64,000 bases of DNA from Nonomuraea jabiensis (lineage in GTDB: Bacteria; Actinomycetota; Actinomycetes; Streptosporangiales; Streptosporangiaceae): NCBI RefSeq assembly GCF_014204795.1, contig NZ_JACHMB010000001.1:1674001-1738000 (forward strand), in the 5' to 3' direction. This document shows, piece by piece, positions 18,076 to 25,529 of this stretch. Positions within the stretch are counted from its first letter, which is position 1. Each line of letters opens with the position of its first letter. Position numbers and translations under genes: made by a program. Below the pieces are notes generated by a model. The model was not told the origin of the DNA. It saw only the letters and a list, made by a program, of their open reading frames with translations, and made no database searches.

Positions 18076-19377
18076 CTACTTCTTGCGGCCCCAGCGCCTG
18101 CGCTTGGGGTCCGGCATCTCCTTGGTCTGCTCCGGCTGCCCGGCCTCCGGCGGCAGCGGCTGGACGACGGTCGCCTCCGCGTCGGGCGCCAGGTAGGGCG
18201 GCGGGTCGTACGCCTGCTGCTCCTGGTTGCGGACCGGCGGGTCGAACAGGGACTGGCCACCGCCCTGCCACGGCTCCGAGTCGCCGGACTCGGCCGCCGA
18301 GACCGGGCCGAGCGGGCGCTCCTGGCCGGGAACCTCGTAAGGGTCGGCGCCGCCCGGCGGGATGTCCGCCGGCGGCGGGTCCGCCGGGACCAGCGGCTCG
18401 AACGGGTCGCGGAACTCCTTGGGCTTGGGCGGCTCGTGGTTGAAGGAGTCGAACTCGTCCGGGTGCAGCACCACCGGCTCCGCCGGCGGCGGCGGGGGCT
18501 CCTGCGCGTAGCCCTGGGGCGGGTACGGGTGCTCCTCGTAGCCGGGGACCGGGCCGCTCGGATACGTCTGCACGGGGACGAAGCTGATGATCGGCGCGTA
18601 CGCCGTGCCGCCCGGGTAGCCGGGCGCGGGGAAGCCCGCCGTCGTGTAGTAACCGGGCCCCGCCGGGTAGCCGCCGCCCGGAGGAGGCGGAGGCATGTCC
18701 GGCCGGCCCATCTGCGGCCCGGCCTTGCGCACGGCCGCCGCGTGGGCCATCCGGCGCAGGCGTCCCTCGAAGATCAGGACGGCGAAGAGCGCGAGCAGGA
18801 CCAGCACCAGCGCCGGGATGCTGAGCTTCTGCGTCAGCGACTTCTGGTCGAACTCCGGCGCCGCGTTACGCAGCTCCAGCGGCACCTCCTCGGAGGAGGC
18901 GGCCTGCGTGTCGCTCGGCTGCGCCGACGGCGCGGTGACCGGCTCGGAGGACGCGACCTCCGGGATGTCGATGGACGGCTCGGAGGTGGTCTGCGACGGG
19001 GTCGGGACCGTCTCTACCGTCTGGGTGGGCAGCGGCTGGGGGTTCAGGTTCTGCGGCGGCGGGGCGCTGGTGGTCGCCGGAGCCGCCGTGGTCTTGGTCG
19101 GCTTGGGGGTCTTGCTCGCCTTCGTCGGAGTGGAGGTGACGGTCTTGGTGATCGTCGTCTCGGGCTCCTCGGGCTCCGGCGTGCCCGCCGTCTCGGTGAC
19201 CGTCACGGTGGTCTCCGGCGTGGTGTCGCACACCTCGCCGATGTCACAGGGCTCGACCGGCTGGTACGCCGACACGGACGCGCTCGCGCTCTGTACGATG
19301 AACGGCGTCGCCCCGACGCCGGCCAGACCCAGCGCCAGGACGACAGCGGACGCGGCCGTCGCTCGCGTGCGTGCCAC
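18076..19377 (-). CDS. Exported Thr/Pro-rich single-pass membrane protein, last gene of the T4SS-like locus
   Basis: 433 residues, family not recognised. A signal-like N-terminus (about 1-33, ending SASASV) is followed by a pair of Cys in PCDIGEVC, a long Thr/Ser/Pro-rich stalk to about residue 175, one membrane helix (LSIPALVLVLLALFAVLIF, about 186-205), and a Pro/Gly/Tyr-rich tail rich in PPP, GYP and acidic patches. The order suggests an extracellular, possibly glycosylated stalk and a disordered cytoplasmic tail. It may be a surface component of the secretion apparatus; this is inferred only from position. A 78-nt gap separates it from the upstream gene. Confidence 0.6.
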   Translation of the reverse strand: MARTRATAASAVVLALGLAGVGATPFIVQSASASVSAYQPVEPCDIGEVCDTTPETTVTVTETAGTPEPEEPETTITKTVTSTPTKASKTPKPTKTTAAPATTSAPPPQNLNPQPLPTQTVETVPTPSQTTSEPSIDIPEVASSEPVTAPSAQPSDTQAASSEEVPLELRNAAPEFDQKSLTQKLSIPALVLVLLALFAVLIFEGRLRRMAHAAAVRKAGPQMGRPDMPPPPPGGGYPAGPGYYTTAGFPAPGYPGGTAYAPIISFVPVQTYPSGPVPGYEEHPYPPQGYAQEPPPPPAEPVVLHPDEFDSFNHEPPKPKEFRDPFEPLVPADPPPADIPPGGADPYEVPGQERPLGPVSAAESGDSEPWQGGGQSLFDPPVRNQEQQAYDPPPYLAPDAEATVVQPLPPEAGQPEQTKEMPDPKRRRWGRKK

Positions 19378-19455
19378 CGGTGCCCTCCGCGTATCCCGTA
19401 ACCTTGGTCAAGGGAATACTAGTCGGGTCAAAGTAACAGTAAAGCCCGAATTAAC

Positions 19456-21012
19456 CTACGTTTTGCTTCTTCGGCGTCTTTGCACCGTGCCAATCACCCA
19501 CAGGGCTCCCAGCAGCACTCCGATGCCTCCGGCGACCACCGGCAGCCCCTTCGGGCCGTCCAGCGGGCTCGCCCATGCGACAGGGCGAGTGTGCTTCCGC
19601 GTCGCGGCCACGTTCCACGGCAGCGGCACCACGCCTTCGGCGCCGCGCGTGGGCTGCCCGGCCGCTCCCGGAGCGGCTTGCGGGGCCGCCATGCCGGGCA
19701 GGAGGGGCGCGTCGACCAGCGGGGGCGACGCGCCGGGCATGGCCAGTGAGGGCGGGGCGCCGGGCACCGGCTGCGGCACCGCCTCCGGCAGCCGCGGCGC
19801 CTGCGGCAGGCCCTCGGGCAGCCGCGTCAGCCCCTGAGGCAGCTGTGGAGCAGCCTGCGGTGGCCGCTGCAGGCCCTGCGGCGGCTGCGGAACGGCCTGG
19901 GGCAGCTGCGGCGCGGCCTGAGGCGGCCGCTGCAGACCCTGAGGCAGTTGCAGGCCCTGCGGTAGCTGCGGCATGGCCTGAGGTGCCCGCTGCAGGCCCT
20001 GGGGCGGCTGCGGGACGGCCTGAGCCAGCCCGGGCGCCTGCGGGGCGCCTTGGGGGCCTTGGGGCAGCCCGGCCAGGCCCGGCCCGCCCTGGGGCCACTG
20101 CGGCAGCATCTTGAACTGCCTGGGCGCGCCGAGACCGCCGCCCTTCAACCGGCGCGTGGTCCCTCCGACCGCCGCACGCCGCGGCGCGGCCGCTTCAGCG
20201 GGCCACTGGCCCTCCAGCAGCACGCCGGCCCCGGCCAGCAACCTGCGTTTGGCATGCGCCCCGGCGACCTCCGCCTCCTCCGTGCCGGCCTGCACCTTCG
20301 CCCAGGCCCGTGCGGGCGGGGCAGGCTGCTGCAGTTGAGCGAGGAGCCGCTCCTTCGCCGCGGCGTACTCCCGGCTGGGCACGCCGGACGGCATGCCGGA
20401 AGCGGCGGGCCGGGGCTCCGCCGGGCCCACGCGGACTGCCGGGCCGCTGAAGCCCGCGTCCTCGTCCATGACGCGCGTGGCGGCGGTCTTGGTCTTGGTC
20501 GTCTGCGGGCCGCCCGTGTCGGCCCGCATCCCGGCCACCGCGGCGAGCACCACCTGCTTCGCCCCCGACGGCGTGGTGAGCGTCACGTCCACTTCCCGCT
20601 CACCGGCGAGGTCGCCCAGCTCGCACACCCGCGTCCCGGGCGGGACCGCGCTCGGCAGCACCGAGCCGCCCGTGACGCTCAGCGCCCGGGCCGCCAGGTC
20701 CCGCGCGGCCCGCACCCCGCCCCTGGCCGCCCCCAGGCCGGGCTCCGCGGCGGGCGCGGAAGGCGTGCCCGGAGCCGCCGTGGCGCAGGACACCTGCGTC
20801 AGCGCCGACGCCGGGCTGGCCGCGATCGCCACCTTGACGCCGTCGGCCATCCCGTTGAGCCGCACCCGGAACCGCTGGACGTCGCCCGTCCTGATCCACA
20901 TTCCGGGCGTGCTCACCCGCTCCAGCACCAGCGACACCCGGGAGGCCGCCAAAGGCACGGAGGGCACAGCCGCCAGGATCAGAGCGCCCGCAATGATCCA
21001 GCCACGCCGCAT
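19456..21012 (-). CDS. Secreted Pro/Gln-rich repeat protein with C-terminal membrane anchor
   Basis: About 518 residues from ATG 21012 (an in-frame start at 21045 adds 11). It has a signal peptide (RRGWIIAGALILAAVPSVPLAAS), a folded N-terminal region of about 170 residues with two Cys, and a long region of short repeats on the pattern PQLPQGLQ / PQAAPQ (about residues 300-430). Near the end is a single membrane helix (GGIGVLLGALWVIGTV) followed by RRRRS, which resembles a cell-surface anchor. No known family. It is part of the minus-strand T4SS-like locus and may be an extracellular adhesin or pilus-like component; the evidence is only context. Confidence 0.55.
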   Translation of the reverse strand: MRRGWIIAGALILAAVPSVPLAASRVSLVLERVSTPGMWIRTGDVQRFRVRLNGMADGVKVAIAASPASALTQVSCATAAPGTPSAPAAEPGLGAARGGVRAARDLAARALSVTGGSVLPSAVPPGTRVCELGDLAGEREVDVTLTTPSGAKQVVLAAVAGMRADTGGPQTTKTKTAATRVMDEDAGFSGPAVRVGPAEPRPAASGMPSGVPSREYAAAKERLLAQLQQPAPPARAWAKVQAGTEEAEVAGAHAKRRLLAGAGVLLEGQWPAEAAAPRRAAVGGTTRRLKGGGLGAPRQFKMLPQWPQGGPGLAGLPQGPQGAPQAPGLAQAVPQPPQGLQRAPQAMPQLPQGLQLPQGLQRPPQAAPQLPQAVPQPPQGLQRPPQAAPQLPQGLTRLPEGLPQAPRLPEAVPQPVPGAPPSLAMPGASPPLVDAPLLPGMAAPQAAPGAAGQPTRGAEGVVPLPWNVAATRKHTRPVAWASPLDGPKGLPVVAGGIGVLLGALWVIGTVQRRRRSKT

Positions 21013-21079
21013 CACTCCCAACTCCCCCGTTGCGACAGATGTCACTCTTGGTAGTCATTCTGTCACACAGAGGAAGCAA

Positions 21080-21484
21080 CTAATCCCGCGAAAGGAGCAG
21101 ATTCTCCACAGTCTTCATCACGGGCAGATCCGCCCCGAGCCACTCGACCGAGAAATACTCGCCGGGCCCCAGCCACCGCAGCGCCAGGTGCTCCCGAGCC
21201 TCCGGGACCCCCGAGGCCAGCGAGCACAGCCACACGCGCAGCACGTACCCCTCGGAAAGCGACCAGTCCCCGCCCACCTGCTCACCCACCGTGACCTCCA
21301 CGCCGAGCTCCTCGCGGCACTCGCGGACGAGCGCCGCCGTCTCGCTCTCGCCGGGATCCACCTTCCCGCCAGGGAACTCCCAGCCACCCGCGAGCGCCGG
21401 AGGCTCGGCGCGCTGGGCGGCCAGCACCCGAGCGCCCGGCGCGACGATCACCGCGGCCACCACGACCGTGTCGAAATCATTCAC
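21080..21484 (-). CDS. Nudix (MutT-type) hydrolase
   Basis: 134 residues. The Nudix box reads GGKVDPGE, six residues, RECREELGV, the full G-x5-E-x7-R-E-U-x-E-E-x-G-U pattern that binds Mg and hydrolyses nucleoside diphosphate-X compounds; MutT-like members clear 8-oxo-dGTP. The start is GTG 21482-21484, which overlaps the stop of the NlpC/P60 gene (GTGA) and begins just before the first strand ([13 protein letters not shown]). Translation coupling to a cell-wall hydrolase of a secretion locus is odd for a housekeeping enzyme. The substrate is unknown. Confidence 0.85.
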   Translation of the reverse strand: MNDFDTVVVAAVIVAPGARVLAAQRAEPPALAGGWEFPGGKVDPGESETAALVRECREELGVEVTVGEQVGGDWSLSEGYVLRVWLCSLASGVPEAREHLALRWLGPGEYFSVEWLGADLPVMKTVENLLLSRD

Positions 21485-22575
21485 AGCGTAGGATTCTGCA
21501 GCTTCTTCAGCTGCTCGAGAACGTCGGGGTTCTGGAGGGGGCGGGTGAAACCGATGCGGTTGTCCCGCGCTTGATAGCTGGTGACCTTGATCGGCCCGCA
21601 CAGCCGGCACCGGGCCTCCAGCATCTTGCCCTTCGACACGACGAGCCCGACGTGACCGGGGTTGTCGGCGGACGTGCCCGGACCGGCGTTGAAGAACACC
21701 AGGTCACCGGGCTGTTCCTGGCCCTCTAAAACCTTCACGCCGAACGGCCACTGCCCGAACGTCGTACGCGGGATCGTCAGCCCCGCCTCCCGATAAGCCG
21801 CGAAGATGACGCCCGAGCAGTCGAACGCGTCGGGCCCCGTCCCGCCCCACAGATAGGGCTTGCCGCGCTGCGCCAGCGCGTATTCCAAAATCTTGGCCAC
21901 GATGTCGCTCGGCGCGGCCTCCACCAGCGAGTCGTCGCATTCCTCCGAAGCCTGCGGCGGCACCTTGACGTCGCCCGACTTGGCGTACTTCCTGGCGATC
22001 GCCTCGACCTGGTCCACGTACCACCAGGCCCGGTTGTAGACGAACAGCGCCTGCCGCACGTTCTCCGGGGCGCCGTTGCGCTTGAGCATCCGCGCGGCGC
22101 CGAGGATCGCGTCGGCCGGGTTGTAGATGTCGCCCACCCCGTCGCCGTCGCCGTCGGAGGCGTACCCGGTGAACTTCGACGACATCGCCACCCTGGCCTT
22201 GCCGCCCCACGTGGAGATCAGGAACTGCATCGGCCCGGCCGCGCCCGCGTAGTTGGTGCCGCTCTTGACGCCCGGCAGGTTGGAGCGGCCGTGGTCGGTC
22301 TCGCGCTTGCCCACGGCGGCCAGGATGTTCCACTGGACGCCGATCTTCTTGCCGTACTTCTTGTAGAACTCCAGGTATTCGGCGGGGATGTCCGACGCCG
22401 CCGAGTCGGACACCTCCTCCACCTGCGTCTTGTCGTTGCAGTCGGGCGAGGTGCCGCCCTCGCTGAGGAACGACGGCAACGAGATCAGCAGCATCGGCGA
22501 CACGATGACCGCCACCAGGAGCAGCACGCCGGCGGCGCCGATCAGCAGCGCCAGCCGGGTACGTGAGAGCTTCAC
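21481..22575 (-). CDS. Two-domain peptidoglycan hydrolase: lytic transglycosylase plus NlpC/P60 peptidase
   Basis: 364 residues. An N-terminal membrane helix (about 9-35) anchors the protein outside. The transglycosylase domain (about 60-200) has [10 protein letters not shown] with catalytic-type E92 and [11 protein letters not shown]. The NlpC/P60 domain (about 222-335) has [15 protein letters not shown] with nucleophile C253 and PGHVGLVVS with H308. The same pairing is found in peptidoglycan-opening proteins of Gram-positive conjugation systems (the VirB1-like role, as in Tn916 Orf14). It overlaps both neighbours (ATGA and GTGA). It is the strongest sign that the locus spans the cell wall. 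Confidence 0.87.
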   Translation of the reverse strand: MKLSRTRLALLIGAAGVLLLVAVIVSPMLLISLPSFLSEGGTSPDCNDKTQVEEVSDSAASDIPAEYLEFYKKYGKKIGVQWNILAAVGKRETDHGRSNLPGVKSGTNYAGAAGPMQFLISTWGGKARVAMSSKFTGYASDGDGDGVGDIYNPADAILGAARMLKRNGAPENVRQALFVYNRAWWYVDQVEAIARKYAKSGDVKVPPQASEECDDSLVEAAPSDIVAKILEYALAQRGKPYLWGGTGPDAFDCSGVIFAAYREAGLTIPRTTFGQWPFGVKVLEGQEQPGDLVFFNAGPGTSADNPGHVGLVVSKGKMLEARCRLCGPIKVTSYQARDNRIGFTRPLQNPDVLEQLKKLQNPTL

Positions 22576-23198
22576 CCCGAGGTGTCCCCCTCCTGGCCCT
22601 CAGCGGCAGGCCGGATGTCGAAGATCCGCCAGTCGGCTCCCGACTGGGTCACCGTGACCGCGTACTCCTCCTGGGCCGTCTGGTTACCGCTCTTGGCGGT
22701 GACCTGCCTGGCCGAGGCGACCACGAAGATGATGGAGTTCTTCTCGATCTGCCTGATCTCCTTCAGCCTGGCCGTGGCCTTGGAGACGATCTGGTCGTTG
22801 CGGTTCTGCTCGACGGTGCCCGCCGAGGTCATGGTCCTGGTCAGCTCGTTGCCGAGCTCGGCCGTGGTGTACGCCTTGACGCGGGTCGCGTACGCCGCCG
22901 GGTCCTCGTCGTACCTGAAGGTGCCGTACTCGGCGGTGAACCGCTCGGCCAGGTCCGCCGTCGCGGCCAGTTGCTCCTTCTTCATCGGCAGGAACGAGTA
23001 GATGTCGAACGGCGCGGCGCTCGCGGTCGCCAGCGGCGTGCTCGACGGAGCCGGCGCGCTGGCGACCCTGGCCGGCTCCTGGCCGGGACCGGCCTGCTCC
23101 TGCTGGTCGGGCCACATGGTCAGGTAGATGCCGACCGCGGCGATGACCACGACGACTGCGGCGAAGGCCAGCCCCCGCCTGTCACCTCGCTGCGCCAT
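22572..23198 (-). CDS. Single-pass membrane protein with NTF2-like domain (VirB8-like)
   Basis: 208 residues. A short cytoplasmic N-terminus, one helix (AFAAVVVVIAAVGIYLTMW, about 10-28), a Pro/Ala linker, then about 130 residues with the helix-rich then beta-sheet profile of NTF2/VirB8 folds (AERFTAEYGTFRYDEDP, then KNSIIFVVASARQV and ADWRIFDIRP). This form occurs in Gram-positive conjugation operons as an accessory to the TcpC-type scaffold. It begins 4 nt after the VirB6-like gene ends, and its stop overlaps the transglycosylase start. The exact role is not established. Confidence 0.6.
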   Translation of the reverse strand: MAQRGDRRGLAFAAVVVVIAAVGIYLTMWPDQQEQAGPGQEPARVASAPAPSSTPLATASAAPFDIYSFLPMKKEQLAATADLAERFTAEYGTFRYDEDPAAYATRVKAYTTAELGNELTRTMTSAGTVEQNRNDQIVSKATARLKEIRQIEKNSIIFVVASARQVTAKSGNQTAQEEYAVTVTQSGADWRIFDIRPAAEGQEGDTSG

Positions 23199-23201
23199 GC
23201 T

Positions 23202-25529
23202 TCAGTCCTTGTCCGGGCTGCTCGGCTTGAGCCAGAACGGCACGTCCGTGCTGTCTCCTCCGGAGCCGCCGTTGCGGCTGCTGCGCAGCCAGAGGGGCGG
23301 GGCCTCGGAGGTGCGGGACGAGGGCTCGTCCGAGCCGAAGATCCGGGGGCCGGACGAGCCGCCGGACGGCCTGGTGCCGCCGCCCGACCGGGCGGTGCCG
23401 TTGGTCCTCGAACCGCCGCCGAACAGGCCGCCACCCGAACCGCCGCCCGAGCCGCCACCCGAACCGGCCCGCGACCCGCCGCCCGAGCCACCGGAGCCGC
23501 CGCCGAACAGCCCGCCGCCGCTCCCGCGCGAGCGCGTGCCGCCCGAGCCGCCCGAGCCGCCGAACCGCGAGCCGCGCGACCCGCCGGACGAACCGCGCGA
23601 ACCCGACGAACCGCCGCGGGACGCCCAGCCGCCGCCGGACCGGCCGCCGAACCAGCCCCCCGCCGAGCCGCCGCCGGAACCACCCGAGCCACCCGAGCCA
23701 CCGGAGCCGCCGGAGGCCGTGCCACCGGCCGCGCCGGCCACCCGGGGGCCGCCCGCCGCGGGACCGCGCGTGCGGGTGGGCGCGCCCAGGTTGAGCGGCG
23801 GCGCCGTGCCCCTGCGCGGCTCCATCGGAGCCCTGCCGGCCGCCTTGCCGCCCTGCTGGTCGGTGTCCAGCGGCGCGGCCGTGGCCGGTACGCGGGTGCC
23901 CGAGGGAACGCCCTCGCCCTCCTCGGCGCGTACCCGGACCTGCCCTGCGGCGCCCGCCGCCGTGGCCGCGGCGCCCGCCGGGTTGGCCGCGCCGGCCGCC
24001 CTGATGATCGGCTCGGCCTTGCGCAGCCCCCAGCGGCCGATCCTGGCCGAGGCGACCGGCGGCAGCGCGCCCGCGGACCGCTCGAGGACCGACGAGCTCG
24101 CCGCCTCGCCCAGCATGCGGGTGGTGACCGTGTGGCCGTTCATGGAGGCGAACAGGTGCTGGAACGGCCTGCGGTAGAAGAACACCGCGATCGTCAGCAG
24201 GGCCATGAACAGCACCTGCAGGCCCCATGGCATGGCCGTGGAGATGATCAGCGCGTACCCGTAGACGAGGACGCTGAGCACCAGCGTGAGCACGGCCTGC
24301 CTGAGCAGCGTGCCGACGAGCATCTCCACCCAGCGCATGGCGACGATCCGGCCGCTGCCCGGATGGACGCCGATCAGCAGGAACACCGGCCCGAGGATCA
24401 GCAGCAGCAGGAAGCCCACCTTCAGCACCAGCAGCGAGACCGCCACCAGGAAGATGAGCAGCCCGGCCACGATCGCCGCGATGAACGCGCCGACCGCCAC
24501 GCCGAGCCGGTTGGACCAGTCACGGCCGGAGAAGACGGTGTAGACGGGGTCGTTCTTGAGCTTGTCGGCCAGCGAGGCGTACTCCGACTGGCGGGCGCCC
24601 ACGTCGGGCGCCGGCTGGCCGGCCACGGCCCGCGGGACCGACTGCATCTCCAGCACCTTGCGGCCCCAGTCGCGCACGATCGGCTGCTGCGGGTCGGCGG
24701 TGCCGAACAGGCCCACCAGCCACGGCTTGCAGACCAGCGTGGACCACAGCGCGTCGGCGTTCTGGTCGACGCCCGGCGTGCCGGTCTGGGCGTAGCCGCC
24801 GGCCTGGACCTTCGCGTCGGTGCCGCCGGGCGGCGGCAGGCAGGAGGCGCCACCCGCGCCCGGCAGGCCGGAGAAGGCCGAGTTGACGACCTCGCCGGTC
24901 TTGTCGGTCACGACCTTGCCCAGCCCGGTGAAGTCGCCGGGACGGCTGAGGAACCAGACCGCCACGGTGACCGCGAGCACCATCCAGATCACGCCCTCGG
25001 CGGTCGTGGTGGCGCGCTTGCGGATCAGCCCGTACCAGGCCAGCCAGATGGCGCCGAGGATGACGATCGGCTGGAGGAAGGGCCAGTACATGGCCTTGGC
25101 GAGGTTGCTGACGATGTCGTCGACCACGTCCTTGATCGCCTGGAGCGGTCCCTCCGTCGCCGCCGCCTGGTACGTGGTGATCGTCAGCCGGTCGATGGCC
25201 TTGGCCGCGGTGAAGATGCCGTTGGCCCACATGTTGCCGAGCACGGCGACGTAGTCGGAGCAGCCCAGGTCGTGGGTGTGCCAGAACTGGCCGCTCATGC
25301 CGAACTGGGCATAGTTGGTGGTCGGCGTCTGCGGCCCGCCCTCGGGCGCCGGCGCCTGGATCAGGCCGTCGGTGCCGCCGCCGACCATCTCCGGGTTGAG
25401 CGGGCCCGACAGGTCACAGGGCGCCGCGGCGGCCGGGGCCGACAGCCCGCCCACCACGATCGGCACCACGAGAATGCTCGTGACGAGCGCGAGCGCCAGT
25501 GCGAGCCGTCGAGACAGCCGGATCTTCAT
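23202..25529 (-). CDS. Large polytopic membrane protein, VirB6/TrbL-like, with Gly/Ser-rich tail
   Basis: 775 residues. A signal peptide (about 1-36, ending SAPAAAA) is followed by an exported region with Cys residues, then about six to seven membrane helices (about 130-430; examples PIVILGAIWLAWYGLI and FLLLLILGPVFLLIG). The last ~280 residues are cytoplasmic-like and disordered, with long runs of GSGG and FGGSGG separated by aromatic residues. VirB6/TrbL proteins form the inner-membrane channel of type IV secretion. The GS-rich tail is not a normal part of the family. It overlaps the VirB4 stop by 4 nt. Confidence 0.7.
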   Translation of the reverse strand: MKIRLSRRLALALALVTSILVVPIVVGGLSAPAAAAPCDLSGPLNPEMVGGGTDGLIQAPAPEGGPQTPTTNYAQFGMSGQFWHTHDLGCSDYVAVLGNMWANGIFTAAKAIDRLTITTYQAAATEGPLQAIKDVVDDIVSNLAKAMYWPFLQPIVILGAIWLAWYGLIRKRATTTAEGVIWMVLAVTVAVWFLSRPGDFTGLGKVVTDKTGEVVNSAFSGLPGAGGASCLPPPGGTDAKVQAGGYAQTGTPGVDQNADALWSTLVCKPWLVGLFGTADPQQPIVRDWGRKVLEMQSVPRAVAGQPAPDVGARQSEYASLADKLKNDPVYTVFSGRDWSNRLGVAVGAFIAAIVAGLLIFLVAVSLLVLKVGFLLLLILGPVFLLIGVHPGSGRIVAMRWVEMLVGTLLRQAVLTLVLSVLVYGYALIISTAMPWGLQVLFMALLTIAVFFYRRPFQHLFASMNGHTVTTRMLGEAASSSVLERSAGALPPVASARIGRWGLRKAEPIIRAAGAANPAGAAATAAGAAGQVRVRAEEGEGVPSGTRVPATAAPLDTDQQGGKAAGRAPMEPRRGTAPPLNLGAPTRTRGPAAGGPRVAGAAGGTASGGSGGSGGSGGSGGGSAGGWFGGRSGGGWASRGGSSGSRGSSGGSRGSRFGGSGGSGGTRSRGSGGGLFGGGSGGSGGGSRAGSGGGSGGGSGGGLFGGGSRTNGTARSGGGTRPSGGSSGPRIFGSDEPSSRTSEAPPLWLRSSRNGGSGGDSTDVPFWLKPSSPDKD

